NCBI GenBank assembly: GCA_905207705.1
Contig: CAJLMA010000002.1
Coordinates: 124,001-188,000 of the forward strand
Reading direction: 5' to 3'
DNA from: an uncultured Prevotellaceae bacterium
Lineage (GTDB): Bacteria; Bacteroidota; Bacteroidia; Bacteroidales; Muribaculaceae
Length of the DNA stretch: 64,000 nt
This document shows, one piece after another, positions 44,247 to 52,830 of the stretch. A program made the position numbers and the translations under genes. The first letter of the stretch is position 1; every line of letters starts with the position of its first letter. The notes under the pieces were generated by a model. It ran no database searches. It had not been told where the DNA came from and worked only from the letters and a program-made list of their open reading frames with translations.

Positions 44247-44774
44247 TTATACAGCATACCCTTCAAGAGCGTTTTTTAGCCAATTTCGTGCTGTAAAAAT
44301 GCGGCTCTTTACCGTACCCAATGGCAATGCCAGTTTTTCAGAAATTTCTCTATATGAATAACCGATTATGTATAATTTAAATGATTCCTTACACTCCCCG
44401 GGAAATTTGTTTATCTTGTCCATTATCTCATTTTCAGAATAACATGTCTCGGGAGTTAACGTGGATGCTTTGTTGACAGCTGACACATCTGCCCCCACCT
44501 CTTCATTTGAGTCAATCTTAAGCTTGTTTATGCGACGACAATGATTTATGAAAATATTTCTCATTATAATCATTGACCATCCCTTAAAATTTGTACCCAC
44601 AATAAATCGAGACTTATTATCAAGAATCCTCAACATGGTTTCCTGTAACAAATCTTTGGCATCTTCTTTATCAAGCGTAAGTTTATATGCAAACTTAAAC
44701 AATAGCGATTGAGACGATAGCAACTGTGATACAACGAAATCACCCCCACCCATATTTTGACTTATTATTGTCAA
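44247..44774 (-). CDS. RNA polymerase ECF-type sigma factor
   Basis: A 175-residue sigma-70 family factor. Region 2 (about 25-90) includes LFKFAYKLTLDKEDAKDLLQETMLRIL and NFKGWSMIIMRNIFINHCRR. Region 4 (about 120-172) includes GYSYREISEKLALPLGTVKSRIFTARNWLKNAL, the DNA-binding helix-turn-helix. It directs RNA polymerase to alternative promoters. No anti-sigma factor or TonB-type partner is beside it, so its signal is unknown. A later ATG at 44753 (MGGGDFVVSQ) is also a possible start. It is convergent with the small membrane protein gene, 17 bp away. Confidence 0.9.
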   Translation of the reverse strand: MTIISQNMGGGDFVVSQLLSSQSLLFKFAYKLTLDKEDAKDLLQETMLRILDNKSRFIVGTNFKGWSMIIMRNIFINHCRRINKLKIDSNEEVGADVSAVNKASTLTPETCYSENEIMDKINKFPGECKESFKLYIIGYSYREISEKLALPLGTVKSRIFTARNWLKNALEGYAV

Positions 44775-44886
44775 ATATAATAATTACGATTTAAAAATCA
44801 AAATAAATTTCAATTTTAAATTTAAGCAGGAAGAGGGATTTGGCGTAAACAAATGGCATATGTGTTTAAAGCTCGTATGATTCTTT

Positions 44887-45087
44887 ATGCAGCTTACGGA
44901 ACTCATCCATGAAGATGGAAGTATCAACAATCATCCGCATTGGTTTGAGTTGGCAAAAGAAAAATGGGCAAAGGTTTATCAAACCACAGGAACTCCGTGC
45001 AGCTACTGGATGTGTAGGGGCGAAAAGTATAATCGTAGGGAACATAAGAGGGAAACTTTGCGCATAATACGAGAGTTAATGGAGTAA
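44887..45087 (+). CDS. Small hypothetical protein
   Basis: A 66-residue frame reading MQLTELIHEDGSINNHPHWFELAKEKW and ending GEKYNRREHKRETLRIIRELME. It has a normal amino acid mix, two Cys and several Trp, a basic helical C-terminus, and no signal peptide. It lies alone between the sigma factor and proS, with no clear promoter. The composition looks coding rather than random, but I recognise no family, and it could be the remnant of a larger gene. Confidence 0.45.
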   Translation: MQLTELIHEDGSINNHPHWFELAKEKWAKVYQTTGTPCSYWMCRGEKYNRREHKRETLRIIRELME

Positions 45088-45169
45088 ATCGAGAAAGCTA
45101 TTCTTTGCATATCTAAGCATGGAATGGCTTTCTTTAGTTTAGCCTTGCGATAGAGTATTGCCAATAAAA

Positions 45170-45212
45170 AAACCAAAAGACTCCAATTAAAATTATTAGA
45201 GTCCTTTGGTTT
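45170..45212. terminator. Terminator downstream of proS
   Basis: A 14-base stem with one mismatch (45170-45183 with 45199-45212) and a 15-base loop. The A-run at about 45165-45172 gives a T-run on the minus strand, so it can end the proS transcript. Confidence 0.75.
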
Positions 45213-45272
45213 CATTTTATGACTTGACGGTCTTATCAGACCAACACCAACCAGTAGTCAGTTTTACTAACA

Positions 45273-46754
45273 TCAATAGTTACGGGCAAATATAACTCTT
45301 TGGGCCGAAGGCTTTCCTGTAACCATACACTTGCCCGGAGTCTTGTCCCCTTCAAGAGGAATGCACCTGATGGTAGCTTTTGTTTCCTGCTTGACTTTCT
45401 CTTCGGTTTCAGGCGTTCCATCCCAATGAGCCAATATAAAACCACCTTCTTCTATTTTTTCTTTGAATTCATCATAAGTATCTACAATCGTCGTTTTAGA
45501 TTCTCTCAATCGTAGAGCCTTTTGATAAATATTAGCCTGCATTTCTTCGAGCAGATTTGCAACACGCTCTTCTATATTGTCAAGAGATATTGTTTCTTTC
45601 TCTAAAGTGTCGCGACGCATTACTTCGATAGTATTGTTCTCCAAGTCGCGAGCACCCAAGGCAAGCCGAACAGGAACACCCTTAAGTTCATAATCAGCAA
45701 ACTTGAATCCCGGACGTTTATTATCGGCATTGTCATATTTCACACTTATGCCCATGCTCTTAAACTTCTCAACTATCGGTGCAACCTTGTTGTTTATCAC
45801 CTCAAGCTGATCCATGCTCTTATATATAGGAATTATGACAACTTGAATAGGAGCCAAATGAGGCGGCAACACAAGACCATTGTCATCGGAATGTGTCATT
45901 ATCAAGGCACCCATCAAACGAGTTGAAACACCCCAAGACGTAGCCCACACATACTCAAGCTCATTATTCTTATTTATGAACTTAACATCAAATGCCTTAG
46001 CAAAATTCTGTCCAAGGAAGTGCGAAGTACCCGACTGCAAAGCCTTTCCATCTTGCATCATTGCTTCGATAGTATAGGTTTCGAGAGCTCCGGCAAAACG
46101 TTCATTGGCCGATTTTACCCCTTTTATCACAGGTACAGCCATGTATTTCTCGGCAAACTCTGCATACACGTTGAGCATGCGCACGGCTTCCTCCATAGCT
46201 TCCTCTTTTGTAGCATGAGCAGTATGACCTTCTTGCCAAAGGAATTCAGCTGTACGCAAGAACATACGTGTACGCATCTCCCATCTGAAAACATTTGCCC
46301 ACTGATTGCATAGAATAGGAAGATCCCTATAAGATTTTATCCAATTCTTGTATGTATTCCAAATAATTGTTTCCGATGTCGGGCGGATTATCAATTCCTC
46401 TTCGAGTTTTGCATCCGGATCAACGACTACACCCCGGCCTTCAGGATCGTTTTTCAACCTATAGTGCGTGACAACCGCGCATTCCTTGGCAAAACCTTCC
46501 ACATGATCGGCTTCTTTACTTAGAAAAGACTTTGGTATCAATAACGGAAAATATGCGTTCACATGACCAGTGTCCTTAAACATCTTGTCCAATTGACGTT
46601 GCATCTTTTCCCATATTGCATACCCATAAGGTTTAATCACCATACAGCCTCTCACGGCCGATTGCTCGGCAAGGTCAGCCTTAACAACCAACTCATTATA
46701 CCATTGCGAATAATTTTCTGCTCGCTTGGTCAAATCTTTCAGTTCTTTTGCCAT
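45273..46754 (-). CDS. proS: Prolyl-tRNA synthetase (archaeal/eukaryote-like type)
   Basis: ProRS charges tRNA-Pro. At 493 residues it lacks the bacterial editing insertion and belongs to the shorter archaeal-like form common in Bacteroidetes. Class II motifs are visible: GCMVIKPYGYAIWEKMQ (motif 1 region), FRWEMRTRMFLRTAEFLWQEGHTAHAT (motif 2), and the LMGALIMTHSDDNGLVLPP segment (motif 3). The anticodon-binding domain and a C-terminal zinc-binding-like domain follow, and the protein ends in the family's conserved terminal Tyr (IFARNY). It has its own promoter and terminator. Confidence 0.97.
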   Translation of the reverse strand: MAKELKDLTKRAENYSQWYNELVVKADLAEQSAVRGCMVIKPYGYAIWEKMQRQLDKMFKDTGHVNAYFPLLIPKSFLSKEADHVEGFAKECAVVTHYRLKNDPEGRGVVVDPDAKLEEELIIRPTSETIIWNTYKNWIKSYRDLPILCNQWANVFRWEMRTRMFLRTAEFLWQEGHTAHATKEEAMEEAVRMLNVYAEFAEKYMAVPVIKGVKSANERFAGALETYTIEAMMQDGKALQSGTSHFLGQNFAKAFDVKFINKNNELEYVWATSWGVSTRLMGALIMTHSDDNGLVLPPHLAPIQVVIIPIYKSMDQLEVINNKVAPIVEKFKSMGISVKYDNADNKRPGFKFADYELKGVPVRLALGARDLENNTIEVMRRDTLEKETISLDNIEERVANLLEEMQANIYQKALRLRESKTTIVDTYDEFKEKIEEGGFILAHWDGTPETEEKVKQETKATIRCIPLEGDKTPGKCMVTGKPSAQRVIFARNY

Positions 46755-46779
46755 TATTTCAATTTTCTTGAATTTTTCA

Positions 46780-46787
46780 CAAAGTTA
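46780..46787 (-). promoter_or_regulatory. -7 element for proS
   Basis: CAAAGTTA on the plus strand reads TAACTTTG on the minus strand, 26 bp before the proS start; perfect TAnnTTTG match. Confidence 0.6.
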
Positions 46788-46873
46788 AGAATAATTACCG
46801 AATTTATACGACATTCGATTTTTGCTCATCTCTTGACTTAGTGCACAATGCCATATTTTGCCACAATTTCACA

Positions 46874-47527
46874 TTATTCGTTGGCTTGCGCTATCAGTCC
46901 ATTGTTGGGTATCAACAAAATCTCAAGACGCCTGTTTTTCGCCCTGTTAACAATGGAATTGTTAGGATACAACGGATTCTCGCTGCCAAGCCCGTAAGCC
47001 ACTATGTTATCATTTGGAGATTTGGAACAAAACCAATACAGCACCGACTCAGCCCTATCTTCACTCAACGACCGACGATAATATTCCGACCCGGTATCAT
47101 CACTATACATTGCCAACACAACTTTATACATATCAGGGTTGGCAATATAATCAAGGACCGGGGTCAGCTTTTTCTTACCTGCGTCGGTCAATGTAACGCC
47201 ATTTTGAGCAAACAACGATTCGGCACCGACTATGATTACAATTACTTCCCGGTTTCTCATCAATTCCACGTCAAATCCTTTTCTTACCAACGACTTGGCT
47301 TGCGATAACTGGTATTCTTGCAAATATTCCACGTTGTCGTCTTCTGTAACTTCGGGAAGCATTATATTTTCATCATAAGTCAATGAGCCAATGTTACTTG
47401 TTGCACCGGCTTGATTGCCGTTTGCAGCAACCGATTGGACGCTTGCCACCACTAAAAAAGCGACAAACGTCCAAAAGAGCATCAATATTTTTTTCTTTTT
47501 ATAAATCGTCTCCGAGACTATTTTCAT
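46874..47527 (-). CDS. OmpA-family C-terminal domain protein
   Basis: A 217-residue exported protein. It has an N-terminal signal or anchor segment (about 14-36, ILMLFWTFVAFLVVASVQSVAA). The C-terminal ~120 residues resemble the OmpA peptidoglycan-binding domain: LTDAGKKKLTPVLDYI, a strand VVLAMYSDDTGS, the YYRRSLSEDRAESVLYWF helix, and the NRAKNRRLEILL end. The usual SHTD segment is changed to MYSDDTG, so peptidoglycan binding needs checking. It overlaps the acidic protein gene upstream by 29 bp, so it belongs to the murA-rimM transcript. Confidence 0.82.
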   Translation of the reverse strand: MKIVSETIYKKKKILMLFWTFVAFLVVASVQSVAANGNQAGATSNIGSLTYDENIMLPEVTEDDNVEYLQEYQLSQAKSLVRKGFDVELMRNREVIVIIVGAESLFAQNGVTLTDAGKKKLTPVLDYIANPDMYKVVLAMYSDDTGSEYYRRSLSEDRAESVLYWFCSKSPNDNIVAYGLGSENPLYPNNSIVNRAKNRRLEILLIPNNGLIAQANE

Positions 47528-47819
47528 ATTCTAATTCACCTTCCACCAAATATTTTACATCTTCAACATCAATTTGATTGTCAGGATCCTTACGTAAATT
47601 TTTCTTTACATAATTTACTATTTCATTAATGTTGTACTCATCACCATTATCTTCATCTTCATACATTACCTCATCTTCATCTCCTTTGTCGAAGAAGTCA
47701 TACATGGTGTCAATAAGCAACAAGATGTCATCGTCGGTGTACTTGTCCCTTATTGATGCAGGTACATAATTTCTGATGAATGCCACTGCGTCATTTTCAT
47801 CAAATTCTTTTGTTTCCAT
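47499..47819 (-). CDS. Conserved acidic protein of unknown function
   Basis: A 106-residue strongly acidic protein (METKEFDENDAVAFIRNYVPASIRDKY). A run of Asp/Glu at about 46-60 lies between two helical parts (IRDKYTDDDILLLIDTMYDFF and INEIVNYVKKNLR). It has no signal peptide or cysteine. Similar short acidic proteins occur beside rimM/murA in Bacteroidales as far as I recall, but no function is established. It lies 42 bp after rimM and overlaps the OmpA-like gene by 29 bp. Confidence 0.75.
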   Translation of the reverse strand: METKEFDENDAVAFIRNYVPASIRDKYTDDDILLLIDTMYDFFDKGDEDEVMYEDEDNGDEYNINEIVNYVKKNLRKDPDNQIDVEDVKYLVEGELEYENSLGDDL

Positions 47820-47861
47820 TTTTTCCTTTTTGGTAAAACACCTAATAATTAAAATTGTGAT

Positions 47862-48392
47862 TTATTGCATGTCTATCAACCCTTCAGGTAATGACATGGT
47901 TATAGTCTTTTTTTCAATATTTATATCCTCTATAAAATCGTCAACAGCAGGCACATACACGCAATTGTCGCCATTCGACACTATAAACAGCACATTATCA
48001 GTAGAATCCTCAATCCCTGTCACATTTCCGATTATGTCTTCGCCATCTAAAATGGTGAATCCTATAAAGAAATCCACAGGATAATCATCATAGTCATCCT
48101 CGGTCGAAAAGTTTGAATACTCGCTCTTCAATACATATATCTTCTTATTCACAAGGATTCTCACATTTTCGGCACTATCAATCCCTTCAATCTTTATAAT
48201 CATTGAAGCATGACCTTTTTCTCGTATTGACTCTGGGAAAAAGGGCACAAATATACCGTCAATGTCACAGATGAGACAGCGAAACATGTTTACCGCTTCA
48301 ATGTCACAATCAAAAGTTGCCGAAATCTCTCCTTCAATGCCATGAGATTTATTGAAAGTTCCTATCTCGATTATTTCATCCCGTGTAATCAT
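47862..48392 (-). CDS. rimM: Ribosome maturation factor RimM
   Basis: RimM binds S19 and helps mature the 30S head domain. The 176-residue protein has the N-terminal RimM beta-barrel (EIGTFNKSHGIEGEISATF, about 11-29) and a C-terminal PRC barrel (about 95-172, VDFFIGFTILDGEDIIGNVTGIED and the VYVPAVDDFIEDINIEKKTI end). It lies 20 bp after murA in the same transcript and is not with rpsP or trmD here. Confidence 0.92.
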   Translation of the reverse strand: MITRDEIIEIGTFNKSHGIEGEISATFDCDIEAVNMFRCLICDIDGIFVPFFPESIREKGHASMIIKIEGIDSAENVRILVNKKIYVLKSEYSNFSTEDDYDDYPVDFFIGFTILDGEDIIGNVTGIEDSTDNVLFIVSNGDNCVYVPAVDDFIEDINIEKKTITMSLPEGLIDMQ

Positions 48393-48412
48393 GCCAGGTA
48401 ATTAAATTGCAG

Positions 48413-49720
48413 CTATGATATTCTTATAATATTTGCGCCAATGGCATTCAATCTCTTGTCTATATCTTGATATCCACGGTCTATCTGATTAATATTATGG
48501 ATATAACTTGTTCCGCAAGCAGACATGGCTGCAATCAACAAAGCTATGCCAGCCCTGATATCCGGAGACACAAGATTAGCCGCACGAAGAGAATTAAGTT
48601 TGCCCGAACCTATAACGGCTGCCCTGTGTGGATCGCATAATATTATTTGTGCTCCCATGTCTATAAGTTTATCCACAAAGAATAAACGGCTTTCAAACAT
48701 CTTTTGGTGTATTAGAACGCTGCCTTTAGCTTGTGTTGCGACTACAAGAAACACGCTCAACAAGTCGGGAGAAAGGCCTGGCCAAGGTGCATCGGCTATA
48801 GTCATTATCGATCCATCGATGAAAGTCTCTATTTCATATCCTTCCTGAGCCGGGATATGAATGTCATCATCAATGACTTCGAGTTTTATTCCCAAACGCT
48901 TATAGCTATCGGGGATAATTCCAAGATCCTTTATCGAAACATTTTTCAATGTTATGTCCGAACCCGTCATTGCTGCCATTCCAATAAAGCTGCCCACTTC
49001 AATCATGTCGGGCAAAATAGTATGCTCGCAACCATGCAAACTCGACACACCTTCAATGGACAACAAGTTTGAACCGACTCCGCTGATTTTAGCTCCCATG
49101 GAGTTCAGCATCTTCGACAATTGTTGAAGATAAGGCTCACATGCTGCATTATATATGGTAGTAGTACCTTCAGCAAGAACCGAAGCCATCAAGATATTTG
49201 CCGTACCTGTAACTGAAGCCTCGTCAAGCAACATATATTCGCCATGCAGCTTATCTGCTTTGATTTCATATAATTGCTTATCGGGCTTATATTCAAACGT
49301 AGCCCCAAGCTTCTGGATGCCTATAAAATGAGTATCCAAACGGCGACGCCCAATTTTGTCCCCTCCGGGTTTAGGCAATATGGCGAAACCAAAACGAGCC
49401 AATAAAGGACCTATAATCATGACCGATCCTCTCAACGAAGACATCTTCTTGCAAAATTCAGGAGTTTCCAGATAACTGAGATTAATATCCTTCGCTTGGA
49501 ACGTATATGAACTTTCCCCAATGCGGTTGACAATAACACCCAGATCCTTTAACAATGCAATCAGATTATTTACATCAAGAATATCAGGTATATTATTAAT
49601 CGTAACAACGTCTTGTGTCAACAAAGTGGCACACAATATTTCCAATGCTTCATTTTTAGCACCTTGAGGAATTATTTCCCCATGCAACCGATGCCCTCCT
49701 TCTACAACAAAAGTACTCAT
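48413..49720 (-). CDS. murA: UDP-N-acetylglucosamine 1-carboxyvinyltransferase (MurA), Asp-type active site
   Basis: MurA adds enolpyruvate from PEP to UDP-GlcNAc, the first committed step of peptidoglycan synthesis. The 435-residue protein has GAKNEALEILCATLLT (N-terminal Lys-Asn), SSLRGSVMIIGPLLARFG, VTGTANILMASVLAEGTT and RAGIALLIAAMSACG. In the loop that in E. coli reads GGCTIGARPVDLH (Cys115, the fosfomycin target), this protein reads GGDKIGRRRLDTH, with Asp121 encoded at 49358-49360. Family knowledge says Cys-to-Asp variants stay active and are not alkylated by fosfomycin. It is followed by rimM. Confidence 0.96.
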   Translation of the reverse strand: MSTFVVEGGHRLHGEIIPQGAKNEALEILCATLLTQDVVTINNIPDILDVNNLIALLKDLGVIVNRIGESSYTFQAKDINLSYLETPEFCKKMSSLRGSVMIIGPLLARFGFAILPKPGGDKIGRRRLDTHFIGIQKLGATFEYKPDKQLYEIKADKLHGEYMLLDEASVTGTANILMASVLAEGTTTIYNAACEPYLQQLSKMLNSMGAKISGVGSNLLSIEGVSSLHGCEHTILPDMIEVGSFIGMAAMTGSDITLKNVSIKDLGIIPDSYKRLGIKLEVIDDDIHIPAQEGYEIETFIDGSIMTIADAPWPGLSPDLLSVFLVVATQAKGSVLIHQKMFESRLFFVDKLIDMGAQIILCDPHRAAVIGSGKLNSLRAANLVSPDIRAGIALLIAAMSACGTSYIHNINQIDRGYQDIDKRLNAIGANIIRIS

Positions 49721-49759
49721 GGCTTTTTACATGAATATTAGTATTTAAAAATATCAAGT

Positions 49760-50356
49760 TTATTTTTTCTTCTTGGTTTTCTTGGCTGGAGCTTGAACAG
49801 GAGCTTCCTTAAATTCTCTCAATTTATAAGTCGACGCATCAAGATCAATTTTACCCTTGGAATAATGCTTCAAATCTTTCAATATTTTTTCATTTTCCAC
49901 ACCTTCCTTGTTTATGGAGAAAATCAACTTTTTCATGTGATTGGCGATTAACGAAACCAATACATCCTTTTCTTTGCCTTCCGGATATTTACAAGCTTCG
50001 TTTATCATCAATTCAATGATTTTCCCATAATGACGGTATTTTATGTGTTCCAATTTATATGGAATCTTTTGCGGCTTCGTCACAAGATTTTCCTTTTTCA
50101 CTATTTCATATGGGAAATCTATATCGAGTTTGAAATCAGACATTATTGCAAGATGATCCCACAATTTATGCTTATAGTCCTCCGAATCCCTTATTTGAGG
50201 AAACAGATTCCCCATAATTTGAATTATAGTATAAGCACACCTCGTTCGCTCATCCCGGTCTTCAATGGTAACGCAATAATCAACCATTTGCTGAATATTG
50301 CGGCCATATTCAGGCAATATCAACTTCTCTTGTTGCGAGTTGTATTTCAAATCCAT
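49760..50356 (-). CDS. DUF4290 family protein
   Basis: A cytoplasmic, mostly helical protein of 198 residues found in Bacteroidetes. The start MDLKYNSQQEKLILPEYGRNIQQMV is typical of DUF4290. The C-terminus is basic (KKTKKKK). I chose the ATG at 50356 because the promoter element at 50383-50390 overlaps the longer reading. It is the first gene of the murA-rimM transcript, 39 bp before murA. The function is unknown. Confidence 0.88.
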   Translation of the reverse strand: MDLKYNSQQEKLILPEYGRNIQQMVDYCVTIEDRDERTRCAYTIIQIMGNLFPQIRDSEDYKHKLWDHLAIMSDFKLDIDFPYEIVKKENLVTKPQKIPYKLEHIKYRHYGKIIELMINEACKYPEGKEKDVLVSLIANHMKKLIFSINKEGVENEKILKDLKHYSKGKIDLDASTYKLREFKEAPVQAPAKKTKKKK

Positions 50357-50382
50357 TTTCTGATAACAGTTCAATTTTGATG

Positions 50383-50390
50383 CAAAGATA
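50383..50390 (-). promoter_or_regulatory. -7 element for the DUF4290-murA operon
   Basis: CAAAGATA on the plus strand reads TATCTTTG on the minus strand, 26 bp before the DUF4290 start. Confidence 0.6.
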
Positions 50391-50540
50391 ATGAAAGTTG
50401 GGTGCAATATGGGAAAAATGAGCTTTCTTATTTTTCAATATTGCTGAAACGCATCCTATATTATACAAATATAATCTAAAAGATGAATACAAAGCCAAGC
50501 AAAAAACAAAGTTTTTATGATAGGCTAACCTAATATATTA

Positions 50541-51248
50541 TTAGGCATTGCCACCTATAACGTTCTTTTTGGGAGTAGTAGCTTGGAAGTCCTTTAAATA
50601 TAATGGAGTGGAATACGCTACATCCAGAAAATCATTTTCTCTGAAACTTTTTTCCGACAAAGCAATCATATCCAATGCAACAGGCTTCACTCCTCCTATA
50701 AATTGGACATTAGGGCGTTTTAATATGTCACGAGCTTTGTCCGAACCATTGCCAAATATCAACAAATTACCGTCGGAAGTTACATTCATGAAAGAGCCTT
50801 CGTCCAAAATCAACGGTTGCGGTTCAAGTACAGCATCCAATGCTGCATTGTAAACTGCGGTATACACCTCTTTGCGACGAGCATCTATCATAGGAACATA
50901 CAGCAAATTATCCTCTTCAAAGAAATTATTGAACATCACCGACACGGTAAGCAATTTCAACGTGTTTACGCCTATTAATGGAACAGACAGGCCAAAACAC
51001 AAGCCTTTGGCCTCTGACAACCCTATGCGCAAGCCTGTATAGGATCCAGGCCCTATGCTTACAGCAACGGCTTCGATTTTCAGTTCCCTGCTTTGCGCAT
51101 ATTTTATGCAACTTTGCACATAATTACTCAACAACACTGCATGATTATGCCCATCATAATTTTCATGATGCTCCAATACTTGTCCATTTTGGGACAATGC
51201 CACCGAACAAACGTCGGTAGATGTTTCTATATTTAGTATGACTGCCAT
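50541..51248 (-). CDS. tsaB: tRNA threonylcarbamoyladenosine biosynthesis protein TsaB
   Basis: TsaB is the scaffold partner of TsaD and TsaE in t6A tRNA modification. The 235-residue ASKHA-fold protein starts VILNIETSTDVCSVAL and has AVSIGPGSYTGLRIGLSEAKGL (about 63-84), both typical. It does not carry the metal-binding His motif of TsaD. It has its own promoter divergent from yicC. The first enzyme of the pathway, TsaC, is at 16 kb. Confidence 0.93.
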   Translation of the reverse strand: MAVILNIETSTDVCSVALSQNGQVLEHHENYDGHNHAVLLSNYVQSCIKYAQSRELKIEAVAVSIGPGSYTGLRIGLSEAKGLCFGLSVPLIGVNTLKLLTVSVMFNNFFEEDNLLYVPMIDARRKEVYTAVYNAALDAVLEPQPLILDEGSFMNVTSDGNLLIFGNGSDKARDILKRPNVQFIGGVKPVALDMIALSEKSFRENDFLDVAYSTPLYLKDFQATTPKKNVIGGNA

Positions 51249-51270
51249 CTATGTTCTAAAATATTATTTA

Positions 51271-51278
51271 CAAAATTA
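51271..51278 (-). promoter_or_regulatory. -7 element for tsaB
   Basis: CAAAATTA on the plus strand reads TAATTTTG on the minus strand, 23 bp before the tsaB start. Confidence 0.55.
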
Positions 51279-51323
51279 GTTGTTTTTTCCCTATATTTAT
51301 GCCCATCCAATCCGATTTTACAT

Positions 51324-51331
51324 TAATTTTG
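51324..51331 (+). promoter_or_regulatory. -7 element (TAATTTTG) for the yicC-gmk-nadD operon
   Basis: TAATTTTG lies 18 bp before the ATG at 51349. It overlaps any earlier start and so decides the yicC start. Confidence 0.6.
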
Positions 51332-51348
51332 CAATAAAAAGCATTACA

Positions 51349-52230
51349 ATGATATTATCAATGACAGGATTTGGCAAGGCTGTCAAAATCTGTAACAACA
51401 AAAAAATCACAGCCGAAATCAAATCCCTTAACAGCAAGCAATTAGATTTGGCCATAAGGCTTCCGCAATCCTATCGTGAAATAGAATTGGAACTCCGCAA
51501 CATGGTGTCAAAGTCATTGGAACGCGGGAAAGTGGATCTTTACATTTACACCGAGACCGTAGGCAACACCGCATCGGCCAATTTCAATATCCCGATGCTG
51601 AAGTCCTACAAAGAACAACTCGAAATAATCTCAGCATCATTAGGAATACCCGCACCTCAAGATTGGTATGCAACCCTACTGCGACTGCCCGACGCCATCA
51701 TCTCGGCCGATGCCAACAACGCAGAAGTCAGTGAAGCAGAAATCGACGCTGCCAAAGGAACAGTCAACGAGGCTATCAATTCGCTAATAGAATTCCGCAC
51801 ACAAGAAGGCAACAGGTTATTTCTCTTTTTTAAAGAAAAAATAAATAATATAAGGCAACTTCTTTCCGAAGTCATACCTTATGAAAGCGACAGAATTGCC
51901 AAAATCAAAAAACGCATTCAAGATTCTCTGACAAAACTCGAAAGCATCGAATACGACCATAACCGATTCGAGCAAGAAATGATATTCTATATTGAGAAAC
52001 TTGACATAACAGAAGAAAAGTTACGCTTGACAAATCATCTCGACTATTTTATCGACACGCTCGACAATGGACATGGACAAGGGAAGAAACTTGGCTTCAT
52101 AAGTCAGGAAATGGGTCGTGAAATAAACACTCTCGGCTCCAAGTCCAATCATGCCGAAATGCAAAAAATAGTCGTGAAAATGAAAGATGAACTCGAACAA
52201 ATCAAAGAACAAATCCTAAACGTGATGTAA
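51349..52230 (+). CDS. yicC: YicC/YloC family endoribonuclease
   Basis: The 293-residue protein begins MILSMTGFGKAV, the family hallmark, followed by EIKSLNSKQLDLAIRLP and the NMVSKSLERGKVDLYIY segment. The C-terminal DUF1732 part has LDYFIDTL and GKKLGFISQEMGREINTLGSK (about 250-270), then the closing EQIKEQILNVM. YicC is reported as an RNase affecting small-RNA turnover in E. coli; its exact role in Bacteroidales is inference. A longer reading from 51280 would overlap the promoter. gmk starts 5 bp later. Confidence 0.93.
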   Translation: MILSMTGFGKAVKICNNKKITAEIKSLNSKQLDLAIRLPQSYREIELELRNMVSKSLERGKVDLYIYTETVGNTASANFNIPMLKSYKEQLEIISASLGIPAPQDWYATLLRLPDAIISADANNAEVSEAEIDAAKGTVNEAINSLIEFRTQEGNRLFLFFKEKINNIRQLLSEVIPYESDRIAKIKKRIQDSLTKLESIEYDHNRFEQEMIFYIEKLDITEEKLRLTNHLDYFIDTLDNGHGQGKKLGFISQEMGREINTLGSKSNHAEMQKIVVKMKDELEQIKEQILNVM

Positions 52231-52235
52231 CTATT

Positions 52236-52814
52236 ATGAAAAAGGGGAAACTCATCATAATTTCTGCTCCTTCAGGATGCGGCAAGTCAACCATAATCAA
52301 TGAAATTATCAAAAATCGTGATTTAAGACTCGAATTCTCCATTTCTGCCACTACACGCGAGCCCCGCAAAGGTGAAAAAAACGGAGTAGACTATTACTTC
52401 ATGACTCTTGACGAGTTCAACAAAGCTATAGAAAACGATGAGCTTATCGAATACGAAGAGGTATATCCTGGTCGCTTCTATGGCACACTGAACAGCGAGA
52501 TAGACCGAATACGGGAAAAAGGGAAAAACGTCATACTTGATATCGACGTAATGGGTGGAATAAATGTAAAGAACAAATTTGGCAACGATGCATTGTCAAT
52601 CTTCATCCAGCCACCAAGCATCGACACCCTGCGCCAACGGCTTGTTGCACGCGGAACAGATTCTCCCGAAGCAATCAAACAACGCATCGACAAAGCCAGT
52701 TTTGAATTATCTCAAGCCAACAAATATGATAAAATCGTTGTCAACGACATCCTTGATATTGCTGTAAAAAGCACCGAGAATATCATAAAAAATTTCATTA
52801 ACGACTCTCATTGA
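52236..52814 (+). CDS. gmk: Guanylate kinase
   Basis: Gmk phosphorylates GMP to GDP. The 192-residue enzyme has the P-loop SAPSGCGKSTIINEI (about 10-24), the GMP-binding SISATTREPRKGEKNGVDYYF, EVYPGRFYGT and ILDIDVMGG. Length is typical. It sits 5 bp after yicC, a conserved arrangement in many bacteria, and 16 bp before nadD. Confidence 0.97.
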   Translation: MKKGKLIIISAPSGCGKSTIINEIIKNRDLRLEFSISATTREPRKGEKNGVDYYFMTLDEFNKAIENDELIEYEEVYPGRFYGTLNSEIDRIREKGKNVILDIDVMGGINVKNKFGNDALSIFIQPPSIDTLRQRLVARGTDSPEAIKQRIDKASFELSQANKYDKIVVNDILDIAVKSTENIIKNFINDSH

Positions 52815-52830
52815 CCAAGCACAAGGAATA

